Assembly (NCBI GenBank): GCA_001791035.1
Contig: MGDX01000002.1
Span: 1-10,680 of the forward strand
Length of the DNA: 10,680 bases
From: Candidatus Uhrbacteria bacterium RIFCSPHIGHO2_02_FULL_53_13
GTDB taxonomy: Bacteria > Patescibacteriota > Patescibacteriia > UBA9934 > UBA11717
Reading direction: 5' to 3'
Position numbers and translations under genes: made by a program. Below are positions 1 through 6,471 of this stretch, one piece after another. The notes below the pieces were generated by a model. That model did no database searches, was not told where the DNA came from, and saw only the letters and a list, made by a program, of their open reading frames with translations. Each line of letters opens with the position of its first letter. The first letter of the stretch is position 1.

Positions 1-1241
1 CCGGCGCGCTCACCAACCATGTGCCCGCCGACTACGTTTCGCGTTTTTTTGTCGGCAATCAGCTTAATAAGTCCATCGCGATGTCCGTCAATCAAACCGC
101 GCCCAAGTCCGCGCAATGGAAACGTCCCCACCAATACCGAGCCCAACACCTCTTTTGCCTGCGCTTCCGTCATACCAACGCTCGCGACCTCCGGATGCAC
201 GAACGTCACACGCGGCACGACGCGCTCGTCCACGCGTTTTGCGTTGCGTGCAAACGCGTTGTGTCCGGCGATGCCGCCTTCATAGTGGGCGGTATGCGTA
301 AATTGCATGCCGCCGTCAACATCCCCCGCAGCCCAAATATGTTTCTGCGATGTTCGCAGTTCCTCATTGGTTTCGATAGTTCCGAACGCGTCAGTTGTGA
401 CTCCCGCCGCTTGCAGGCCGAGTCCTCCCGTGTTGGACGTTCTGCCTGCCGCGAGCAGCAAACGCGCGACATCCATCGACTGCATTGCCGTGCCAACGCG
501 TGCCGTCACGCGAACGCCCTTTTCGTGCTTTTCCACGCGCACGACTTCCGCGCTCGTGTAAATCTTGACTCCAACCGACGCAAGACCCTGCGCCGCCACC
601 TCCGACACTTCCGGCTCCTCACGATGTAAAATGTGCGGCGACGCTTGCAACAGCGTCACGTTCGTCCCCATGACCGCATAAAAAAGCGAGAGCTCACATC
701 CAACAGGTCCACCGCCAATCACGATCATGGTATCGGGCCTTTGATCGAGCGCAATGGCTTCTTTGTGTGAAATCCACGGCACGTCACTTATTCCAGGAAC
801 GGAAGGCACGAGCGTTTTTGTCCCCGTCGCAATCACGAATCGCGCGGCCGTAAGCTCTTTTCCGTCCACATGCAACGTATGAGGATCCATGAATGTGGCG
901 AATCCGCGAACAATGTCGATGCCAAGTTGATTGGCAATCTTTTCCATACGCGAACCGCCAAGCGTTTCCACAAGAGCGCCGCGCCGTTTCATCACACGCT
1001 CGAACGAGAACCGCGGCGAGCCAACTTCAATGCCAAGCGAATCCATTTGCTTCAAACTCAAAAACGCCTTCGCACTGCGTAAAAGCGCTTTGGTTGGTAC
1101 GCAAGCAAAGTTGGGACAATCGCCGCCCAATTTGTTGCTTTCTACAATGCCAATCTTACGTCCCGTTCCGCGCGCCGCTTCCGCCGCCGAGAACCCAGCC
1201 GACCCGGACCCGATGACAAGCAAATCGTAGTCGTATTTCAT
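1..1241 (-). CDS. FAD-dependent pyridine nucleotide-disulfide oxidoreductase (mercuric reductase/lipoamide dehydrogenase-like), 3' end missing
   Basis: The frame is open for 413 codons from ATG 1241 to the window edge, so the C terminus is missing. Seen: an N-terminal FAD Rossmann motif GSGSAG (residues 11-16); the redox-active disulfide in GGDCPNFACVPTK (C42 and C47, the C-x4-C of group I flavin disulfide reductases); a second nucleotide-binding motif GGGPVG (176-181); and the second FAD motif GDVDGG (306-311). From about residue 340 comes the dimerisation domain with VTFVHPEVASVGMTE and, at the very edge, GGHMVGERA. Known of the family: NAD(P)H reduces FAD, which reduces the disulfide, which reduces a small substrate. 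Family length is about 460-480 residues, so about 50-60 are lost, including the catalytic His-Glu pair or the MerA-type terminal cysteines. The substrate therefore cannot be assigned. There is no N-terminal metal-binding domain and no lipoyl-dehydrogenase complex neighbours. A good extended -10 box lies just upstream and no Shine-Dalgarno is seen. Confidence 0.93.
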   Translation of the reverse strand, partial: MKYDYDLLVIGSGSAGFSAAEAARGTGRKIGIVESNKLGGDCPNFACVPTKALLRSAKAFLSLKQMDSLGIEVGSPRFSFERVMKRRGALVETLGGSRMEKIANQLGIDIVRGFATFMDPHTLHVDGKELTAARFVIATGTKTLVPSVPGISDVPWISHKEAIALDQRPDTMIVIGGGPVGCELSLFYAVMGTNVTLLQASPHILHREEPEVSEVAAQGLASVGVKIYTSAEVVRVEKHEKGVRVTARVGTAMQSMDVARLLLAAGRTSNTGGLGLQAAGVTTDAFGTIETNEELRTSQKHIWAAGDVDGGMQFTHTAHYEGGIAGHNAFARNAKRVDERVVPRVTFVHPEVASVGMTEAQAKEVLGSVLVGTFPLRGLGRGLIDGHRDGLIKLIADKKTRNVVGGHMVGERA

Positions 1242-1247
1242 GCAGTG

Positions 1248-1276
1248 AGTATATCATCAGAATTTGGAGGTCGAAA
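1248..1276 (-). promoter_or_regulatory. Predicted extended -10 promoter of the oxidoreductase gene
   Basis: On the minus strand, TGATATACT (1256-1248) is an extended -10 box: TG, one base, then TATACT (5/6 to TATAAT). A weak -35-like TTTCGA (1276-1271) sits 17 bases upstream. Only six bases separate the -10 hexamer from the ATG at 1241. The transcript would then start at or next to the start codon, giving a leaderless mRNA, which fits the lack of a Shine-Dalgarno. Inference from motif match only. Confidence 0.45.
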
Positions 1277-1288
1277 GTTTGGCTCTTC

Positions 1289-1402
1289 GTCATGGCGAGC
1301 GTAGCGAAGCAATCTAATAGCTTGTCTAAAATTGCTTCGTCTATTGCTTCGCTATGCTCGCAACGAAGCTCGCAATGACAGACTGAAACTGGTTCGCAAT
1401 GA
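1289..1402. repeat. Palindromic REP/MITE-like intergenic repeat ('GCGAGC...GAAGCAAT' type)
   Basis: A left arm at 1289-1313 (GTCATGGCGAGCGTAGCGAA then GCAAT) is largely complementary to a right arm at 1343-1379. The right arm carries an extra 12-base duplication, CGAAGCTCGCAA-like, so the element is a bulged hairpin with a loop of about 30 bases. A partial extra copy of the arm start (ATTGCTTCG) lies at 1331-1339, and a stray arm end (TTCGCAATGAC) at 1393-1403. This sequence type is scattered between genes in many unrelated bacteria. Translated, it gives the tell-tale HCELRCEHSEAI / CFATLAMT strings that produce spurious small ORFs. Its position between two co-directional genes is typical. 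It may also end transcription from the GH1 gene, but there is no T tract. Confidence 0.75.
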
Positions 1403-1427
1403 CAACCTGACGGCCAACGGCCCACGG

Positions 1428-2762
1428 CTAACGTCCGCGCTTCCAGTCGGCCAAAATGTGGCGCGTGCCGTGACCTAAGAATCTCAAAAAATCATGATCA
1501 ATCGCGTTGTCTTTGGCAATCAACCCATAAATCTCGGCGCTCGCGCGCGGCGTTCGCTCCATCGTACGACGATCAACGCCAACCAACCCAAATTTGGGTG
1601 CATACCCCTTCGCCCACTCAAAGTTGTCCAAAAGCGACCAGTGAAAATATCCGCGCACATCCGCTCCCGCTTGGATGGCATGATGGAGCTGTACCAAATA
1701 TCCGATGAGCGATCGCAGACGCTTGTCGTCGTTCTCCGTAGCCAACCCGTTTTCCGTAATGTAAATCGGTTTTTTATACACTTTCAAATCAACGCATACG
1801 TCAAAAATACCGTGCGGGAACAACTCCCAGCCAATGTCGGATGACTCAAAATCCACCGGAAACTGCTCGTTCGCCGTACCAAACATAAAACTGCGCACAT
1901 AATGCCACACGCTTTTGAGCCGCAAATGAAAATAGTAGTTGAGCCCCAAAAAATCGTGCGTCTTCATGCCTGTCAGCATGTAAAACAGGTGATTGGTAAA
2001 CCGATCAATGAGCGCCACACTGATTTGATCGAGCAGACGATGTTTGTAATAACTGTGGAACGACGAGACGTTGCTCGCCATACCCACCATCGCCTTGCGC
2101 CCGTGCCGCGTGCTTGAACGATGGATCACACGATACGCACCACGATGCGCTCGAGCCATGTTCCACAACACGCGCACGGCGAGCATCTTGCTTTTTTTTT
2201 GCGGCGGCCACTCGGCCATCACATAACCCTCGAGTACATACACCATCGGCTCGTTGATTGTGATCCATAAATCAACATACGCGCCGAGTGTTTCGACGAC
2301 CTTCTCCGTAAAGAGACAAAATCGGCGCATGGCATATCCCGTTTCCCATCCTCGTCGCTGTGCCAACCATGCCGGATTGGTGAAATGATGCAACGTGAGC
2401 ATCACGGTCACACCGCGCGCTTTCAAATCGCAGAGCATGTCGCGATAGTGCGAAAACGCCTCCTCGTCCCACACCCCCGGTGCCGTTTCAAGACGGCTCC
2501 ACTCCACCGAGAGGCGGTACGCGTTGTTATGGAGCCCCTTTTGCAACATCTCAAAATCACGCTTCCACAACCGCCAATGGTCCACGCCGCGCCCGCACGT
2601 CGTTCCGTCGGCAATCTTTCCGCCTTGCTGTTCAAACGCGTGCCAATCGGCGCGCACGTTGCCGCCTTCCACCTGATAGGAGCTCGTCGCCGTGCCCCAC
2701 AAAAACCCGTGCGGAAACGCGCGCGGTTTGTAGTGATCCGAATGTCCGTTGGTGTCAGTCAT
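1428..2762 (-). CDS. Glycoside hydrolase family 1 beta-glycosidase
   Basis: A 444-aa protein when started at ATG 2762. GH1 hallmarks in order: the N-terminal signature FPHGFLWGTATSSYQVEGG (16-34), YRLSVEWSRLE (82-92), LHHFTNPAWL (124-133), the acid/base motif ITINEP (Glu171), DFLGLNYY (270-277), the nucleophile motif YITENG (Glu337), and the C-terminal aglycone/sugar-binding stretch HWSLLDNFEWAKGYAPKFGL. Both catalytic glutamates are intact and the length is normal, so it should be an active retaining exo-beta-glycosidase (glucosidase, galactosidase or similar; specificity not readable). No signal peptide, so probably cytoplasmic. The chosen ATG overlaps the preceding stop by 8 bases (ATGACTGA), indicating translational coupling. 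Upstream in-frame alternatives at 2780, 2801 and GTG 2819 exist. GTG 2819 has an AAGGAAG-like site, but it would need a 65-base overlap and add a basic, nonconserved extension. A 9-A run occurs in the Lys-rich stretch at 2200-2192. Confidence 0.95.
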   Translation of the reverse strand: MTDTNGHSDHYKPRAFPHGFLWGTATSSYQVEGGNVRADWHAFEQQGGKIADGTTCGRGVDHWRLWKRDFEMLQKGLHNNAYRLSVEWSRLETAPGVWDEEAFSHYRDMLCDLKARGVTVMLTLHHFTNPAWLAQRRGWETGYAMRRFCLFTEKVVETLGAYVDLWITINEPMVYVLEGYVMAEWPPQKKSKMLAVRVLWNMARAHRGAYRVIHRSSTRHGRKAMVGMASNVSSFHSYYKHRLLDQISVALIDRFTNHLFYMLTGMKTHDFLGLNYYFHLRLKSVWHYVRSFMFGTANEQFPVDFESSDIGWELFPHGIFDVCVDLKVYKKPIYITENGLATENDDKRLRSLIGYLVQLHHAIQAGADVRGYFHWSLLDNFEWAKGYAPKFGLVGVDRRTMERTPRASAEIYGLIAKDNAIDHDFLRFLGHGTRHILADWKRGR

Positions 2763-3777
2763 CTTGTTCGTGTGTGTCATCAGAGAGCGCCGCCGCCGCA
2801 TCCCAGAGCGTTGGTTCACCGGCTTCCTTTAAATAGTACCACCACTCCGCGCCCCATAAAGACACGCGCTCAAGCCCAATGGCCTCCGCGTAAATCATGC
2901 GTTCTTCAAACGTGCGCTCATTGAACAACTTGAGCTGTTCTTGCACGGTGTAGGTGTGCACCGAGCGTCCAAACCACGGTTCCATTTGCAATTCGGAGAT
3001 GAACACGCGCCCGGGCGCCACGAGCCGCTCTTTGAGACGATACATCCACGGCGGAATCGGATACGTGATTTGTCCAAACAGATCGCTGTGAATCGTTCGA
3101 TACACGCTCACGCCAACCTCGTCCGAAAGCGCCGCCTGCTTGAGCCAAAGCGATTGCTCGCCGCTTGCCGTCATTTGAATCGGCGTGTTTGGATCGGCGA
3201 TACGCACCAGAGCCACTTCACGATCGAGCAGAGCGAAATCCGGCTTGGGACACTCACCAAACAGCACAAAGTACGGTTCGTTCTCGACTTGCCAGTGCGA
3301 AAGCGCGGGATGATCTTTGTAACGCTCCACAGTCGTTTGCATCATGTCGAGCTGGGCGAGTGCGAGCGCTTCGGCGTCAAGCGGCAATGCAAACTCCGGC
3401 AAAAAGCACTCTGGCCAACGCGGCACTTTTCGCCCGATGGCGAGCGTGACAGGAACATCATGCTCGTCCGCTATGTCCATCAACCGGTCGAGCTCTTGAA
3501 ACGAGTACTCGTTGTTCGAAGCTTCAATGCGACTCCAATACACGGGAATACGCACAAAGTTTGGCCGAAGTTCCTCAACCATAGTGTCGAATGTTCGGGT
3601 AGGATCAAGACCAAGATACTCGGCGTAGGTCACCGAGTATGTAAACCCGATATCCATTCCCTCGCGAAGCAGGCGCTCGGGTTTGAGCCACTGTCCGGCA
3701 AGCACCACAAGCACAATCGCGGACGCCACAATGGCCAATAAAATAGTCGTGTGTTGTGTGGGATGGCTAGATTTCAC
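2755..3777 (-). CDS. Membrane-anchored clan GH-A (TIM-barrel) glycosidase-like protein
   Basis: 340 aa from GTG 3777. This start is chosen because it overlaps the preceding stop by four bases (GTGA) and has a strong Shine-Dalgarno, AAGGAGGAG, a few bases upstream; the ATG at 3813 lacks both. Residues 12-31 form one hydrophobic segment after a short N tail with no obvious cleavage site: a signal anchor placing the enzyme outside the membrane. The rest is a (beta/alpha)8 barrel of the GH5/GH39/GH42 type: FVRIPVYWSRIE (74-85), WQVENEPYF (162-170, with Asn166-Glu167 as the usual acid/base pair), FISELQMEPW (259-268, Glu262 as candidate nucleophile), and ERVSLWGAEWWYYL near the C terminus. I infer a retaining glycosidase acting on an envelope or external glycan; the GH family cannot be fixed by eye. 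It is the middle gene of an operon with the 524-aa membrane protein and the GH1 enzyme. Confidence 0.88.
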   Translation of the reverse strand: MKSSHPTQHTTILLAIVASAIVLVVLAGQWLKPERLLREGMDIGFTYSVTYAEYLGLDPTRTFDTMVEELRPNFVRIPVYWSRIEASNNEYSFQELDRLMDIADEHDVPVTLAIGRKVPRWPECFLPEFALPLDAEALALAQLDMMQTTVERYKDHPALSHWQVENEPYFVLFGECPKPDFALLDREVALVRIADPNTPIQMTASGEQSLWLKQAALSDEVGVSVYRTIHSDLFGQITYPIPPWMYRLKERLVAPGRVFISELQMEPWFGRSVHTYTVQEQLKLFNERTFEERMIYAEAIGLERVSLWGAEWWYYLKEAGEPTLWDAAAALSDDTHEQDD

Positions 3778-5348
3778 AACTCCTCCTTCTTTTCGCGAAT
3801 GAATGCTACCCATCCTTCAATCATTTCAATGGCAAGCTTGAATGGCGCCTCCACGATAAAGTCCAGAAAGAAAATAAATATGTTGACTTTCGGCGACTGG
3901 AGCGAGATCCATCTCCCGACACGCACCACTGGAAGCATAAAAAAATCAAAGATCGTCCCGATGATGCCGCCTTGCCGCTCGACGACCAAAAGCTCGCGCA
4001 CTGATTGGCGGATTTTGATGCCAAAGAACGTGACGAGCGAGAAGAAGAACAGGAACAGCGCCGTTGACAGCACGTTGAAGTTCAGCACCGCGGTCAACAC
4101 CCATGCCACAACGCCATAGCTGACAATAAACGTGAGCCCATAAAGCGACGAAAACACCGCTCCAAGCGTCCCCTGCGTCCACGGCTTTTTGACTTTGAAA
4201 ATCGTTTCCATGGACGCCGACTCATCGTTGACGAGTTTGCGCACGTGATCCGTGACAAGCGCGGTGTTGCGTCCTGCCGGGATACGCACCGTGAGACCAA
4301 TGAGCGCCAAAAATACGGGATGAAATACGACATTGATTGCGAGCGGAACCGTTTCGAGCGCACCGAGCACGTACAAATCGTACGGGACTTCCAAAATAAG
4401 CGCGAGCAACATTTTGGTTAGAAACAGGAAGATGATTGCGCGACCCACGATGCGATACAGCTTTTTGCGAAAAACTTTGTAGCGCTCGCTCACCGCGGTG
4501 CCGATGGAGCGCTTGAGACGATCATCGTCACGAAAAATCTCCATCGCCTCGTCCGGATGCTCCTTGATGACGTCCTCCATCGCCCAAAACACGAGCGCGT
4601 ACCGACGCATGAGGCGATACAGTTGATCAGCATAGGGATGGCGAATATCGTTCTCGATCGTTTGAATGAGCCCCATCAAACGCTCCTCCACGGCCCGCTT
4701 GGTTTTGGCCGATGGGCGATGCCAATCGGGAACGTAGAGCATGAACACGCGGAACCGAAGCGTGGCGAGATTGGATTTGAGCAGAGCGCGATGAATGGCA
4801 ATGTACGTAAGTAAATCTTTTTTCGACTCGTCCAAATCGGTGCCTACGCCCCACGTGATGTGCGCGCGCATGGCTTCGAACATCATCGTCGCCAAAGCCT
4901 CGCCAGACTTTGGCGATTCGATGGTGTATTCCACTTCCGTCGAAAGCACATCCAAAAGCCAATCCTCCATTTCCTGATGCTCCTTGTTGTCCGGCACGCG
5001 CTCAAACAGCGAGTCGTATTTATTCAAGATCGCATCGACCGCTTTGATTTTTTTTGCCGGAACGATTTTGTTCGGCAGATACTTGGCCCAAATCAGCTCG
5101 CGCAAGATCGCTTCGCCGCGCGACTGGATTGCCTCATCACTGTCCATGGTGCGGCGGCGACCCAAAATGCGCCGAATGGCATTTCTACGCAGAAGATGTT
5201 CTTCTTCGTATTCCACCGCGTTGCGCACGCGCTCATAGGCACTCCCAGCGGTGCGACTGGTTTTGCTCACCGTGATTTTTTCACCGTCCTGTTCCCAGCC
5301 ATTTCCTTCTTGCACCAACCTCGCGAGCGTCGCAATGTGCTTGTTCAT
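3774..5348 (-). CDS. Multi-pass membrane protein of unknown function
   Basis: 524 aa; not recognised as any characterised family. The N-terminal ~290 residues are soluble, charged and mainly helical, with basic patches (LLRRNAIRRILGRRR, 52-66) and an acidic/aromatic part (EHQEMEDWLLDVLSTEVEY, 123-141). Membrane segments follow at roughly 303-320, 330-353, 398-421 and 426-446. Two more hydrophobic stretches at 461-478 and 488-503 contain NIFIFFLDFIVEAPFK. The end is charged (IREKKEEL). It has no transporter, protease or glycosyltransferase motif that I can see. The lack of a signal peptide suggests the large N domain is cytoplasmic. It is the first gene of an operon: its TGA stop overlaps the GTG of the anchored glycosidase by four bases. 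There is no Shine-Dalgarno before ATG 5348. It resembles long conserved hypothetical membrane proteins I associate with CPR genomes; this is recollection, not a search. Confidence 0.9.
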   Translation of the reverse strand: MNKHIATLARLVQEGNGWEQDGEKITVSKTSRTAGSAYERVRNAVEYEEEHLLRRNAIRRILGRRRTMDSDEAIQSRGEAILRELIWAKYLPNKIVPAKKIKAVDAILNKYDSLFERVPDNKEHQEMEDWLLDVLSTEVEYTIESPKSGEALATMMFEAMRAHITWGVGTDLDESKKDLLTYIAIHRALLKSNLATLRFRVFMLYVPDWHRPSAKTKRAVEERLMGLIQTIENDIRHPYADQLYRLMRRYALVFWAMEDVIKEHPDEAMEIFRDDDRLKRSIGTAVSERYKVFRKKLYRIVGRAIIFLFLTKMLLALILEVPYDLYVLGALETVPLAINVVFHPVFLALIGLTVRIPAGRNTALVTDHVRKLVNDESASMETIFKVKKPWTQGTLGAVFSSLYGLTFIVSYGVVAWVLTAVLNFNVLSTALFLFFFSLVTFFGIKIRQSVRELLVVERQGGIIGTIFDFFMLPVVRVGRWISLQSPKVNIFIFFLDFIVEAPFKLAIEMIEGWVAFIREKKEEL

Positions 5349-5357
5349 AGTGCGTGT

Positions 5358-5386
5358 ATGCTAACAAAAAAAAGCTCGACAAACAA
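5358..5386 (-). promoter_or_regulatory. Possible weak promoter for the membrane protein/glycosidase operon
   Basis: In the 52-base gap before the 524-aa gene, the minus strand has TTGTTT (5386-5381), a 17-base spacer containing eight T, and TAGCAT (5363-5358). Matches to the -35 and -10 consensus are 3/6 and 4/6, so this is weak. Its distance to the ATG at 5348 would leave almost no leader, agreeing with the absence of a ribosome binding site. The T run has no stem before it and is not a convincing terminator for the methyltransferase gene. Confidence 0.25.
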
Positions 5387-5400
5387 GATGGAGAGTGTGT

Positions 5401-6060
5401 TTAGAACCAACCGTGCAACACGATCGCAAGGGCGTGACCAACGTTAAGCGATTCGAGAGCCACGTTGTGCGCAATGGAAATGGACGGCCCGGACACATCA
5501 AGCTGAATACCTCGGCCTTCGGAACCGGCGATGAGAACGCATGGGGGAGTTATTTTTTTGTTGAGCGTGGAACCCTCGCCTTGCTCCAACCGATACACCT
5601 GGCGATCGAAAGCAAGCACGGCCCGGAGAACGTCTTCGCGCGGCACAACCATCCACGGCACTTGAAACAGCGCGCCGACGCTTGCGCGCACGACTTTTGG
5701 ACTCGTGACATCCGCCGATTCCACAAGCATGAGCGATGCGTCAAACCCCAAACACAAGCGCAAAATCGCGCCGACGTTTCCCGGATCTTGCACACCATCC
5801 AAGACGACGATCGTTTTGCGCGACGCCATATCGGCCGTTGACCACTTGGGAATCTTCGCAACGCCCGCCACATCTTGAGGCGTTTTTGTACTCACGAGTT
5901 CATCAAAACGCGCCGAATCTTTGCGCGAGAACGTCCACTGCACCGCCTGCCCCGCCGTTTCGATAACCTTTTTCCCCTCAACCAAACAAAGCTCATTTTC
6001 CTGCCGGCCTTTTTTGCTCTGCAGAGATCGAACGAGTTGTTCTTTGGCCTTGGTAAGCAT
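5401..6060 (-). CDS. SpoU/TrmH-family RNA 2'-O-ribose methyltransferase
   Basis: 219 aa from ATG 6060. The N-terminal ~75 residues form the substrate-binding region of the RlmB/TsnR-like group (KEQLVRSLQSKKGRQENELCLVEGKKVIE). The SPOUT knot domain follows with all three motifs: motif 1 LDGVQDPGNVGAILR (87-101, Asn95 and Arg101 conserved), motif 2 GSEGRGI (179-185), motif 3 ESLNVGHALAI (203-213). These residues form the trefoil knot that binds S-adenosylmethionine, so the enzyme should be active on rRNA or tRNA ribose; the target nucleotide cannot be told. Length is slightly short for the family (usually 240-270). The start one base after the upstream stop (TAGCATG) implies coupling to the small helical protein. 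An in-frame TTG at 6120 would add 20 residues inside that gene and is less likely. Confidence 0.94.
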   Translation of the reverse strand: MLTKAKEQLVRSLQSKKGRQENELCLVEGKKVIETAGQAVQWTFSRKDSARFDELVSTKTPQDVAGVAKIPKWSTADMASRKTIVVLDGVQDPGNVGAILRLCLGFDASLMLVESADVTSPKVVRASVGALFQVPWMVVPREDVLRAVLAFDRQVYRLEQGEGSTLNKKITPPCVLIAGSEGRGIQLDVSGPSISIAHNVALESLNVGHALAIVLHGWF

Positions 6061-6061
6061 G

Positions 6062-6409
6062 CTACGACTTGTGGAATCGCACAGAAAACTCCGGGATCCA
6101 ACGCTGATTTTTTTCGTCAACCACTTCCACCGTTTCGTTGGAGAGATACATGTTCAAAGCCAAATCCGACAACAGCTCACGGTCCGACTTGATATCGGTC
6201 TTCAGATCCTCAAGCCGTTGATAGTCCTTCATGTTGTGCGCGTATGCATCATTTTCAATGGCTTTCTTCTCGGCTCGCAGCTTTTTCATGTCATTTTGAA
6301 TGGCGATGTAGCGCGTGTTGGACGCAAGCTCATCTTTGAAACCCTGCGTCAGTTCGCGCTTTTCTCGCTGTTTTTCCTGAAGTTCGTTATACGTTTCGGC
6401 AAGAGACAT
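6062..6409 (-). CDS. Small helical/coiled-coil protein of unknown function
   Basis: 115 aa, unrecognised. It is almost wholly charged helix: residues 1-85 are rich in Glu, Lys, Arg and Gln with a heptad-like pattern (NELQEKQREKRELTQGF; MKKLRAEKKAIEND; DLKTDIKSDRELL). A short beta-like tail (ETVEVVDEKNQRWIPEFSVRF) follows. It has no membrane segment and no cysteine. The only Shine-Dalgarno-like site, AGGAG (6429-6425 region), is about 15 bases from the ATG and overlaps the foot of the strong inverted repeat upstream. Its stop is one base from the methyltransferase start, so the two genes are very probably an operon. The coding call rests on length, composition and tight packing rather than homology. 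Confidence 0.75.
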   Translation of the reverse strand: MSLAETYNELQEKQREKRELTQGFKDELASNTRYIAIQNDMKKLRAEKKAIENDAYAHNMKDYQRLEDLKTDIKSDRELLSDLALNMYLSNETVEVVDEKNQRWIPEFSVRFHKS

Positions 6410-6429
6410 GTCTTTGTGATTGATTTCTC

Positions 6430-6464
6430 CTGTGGATAAAAGTACCTGGTACTTTTATCCACAG
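6430..6464. promoter_or_regulatory. Perfect 17-bp inverted repeat with two consensus DnaA boxes
   Basis: The arms at 6430-6446 and 6448-6464 are perfectly complementary around a single central base. Each arm carries a perfect DnaA box (TTATCCACA, 6455-6463; its reverse complement TGTGGATAA, 6431-6439). As RNA it would form a stem of about 16 bp between the giant surface-protein gene and the small helical-protein gene. No T tract follows on either strand, so it is not a standard intrinsic terminator. It may be a DnaA-binding site, an mRNA-stabilising or processing hairpin at the end of the surface-protein transcript, or a block on the next gene's ribosome binding site. Confidence 0.7.
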
Positions 6465-6471
6465 CCTTGAA

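Noticed and set aside
1..1241. Naming the flavoprotein MerA or lipoamide dehydrogenase
   Set aside because: The C-terminal residues that separate these families are beyond the window, and no heavy-metal-binding domain or mer/pdh genes are present.
1156..1425. A small minus-strand frame containing HCELRCEHSEAI and CFATLAMT
   Set aside because: This is the known translation artefact of the GCGAGC/GAAGCAAT intergenic repeat, and it runs into the oxidoreductase gene in another frame.
2755..2819. GTG 2819 as the start of the GH1 gene
   Set aside because: The AAGGAAG there is part of the upstream gene's coding sequence. The overlap would be 65 bases and the extension (RSGMRRRRSL) is not part of GH1 proteins.
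2941..3741. A 266-codon open frame on the plus strand opposite the anchored glycosidase gene
   Set aside because: Antisense shadow of a gene with clear domain motifs. Its product is Arg/His-rich with no recognisable motif, as expected for the complement of a G+C-rich gene.
6430..6464. The palindrome as a Rho-independent terminator
   Set aside because: No T tract follows the stem on either strand, and the loop is a single base without opening pairs.
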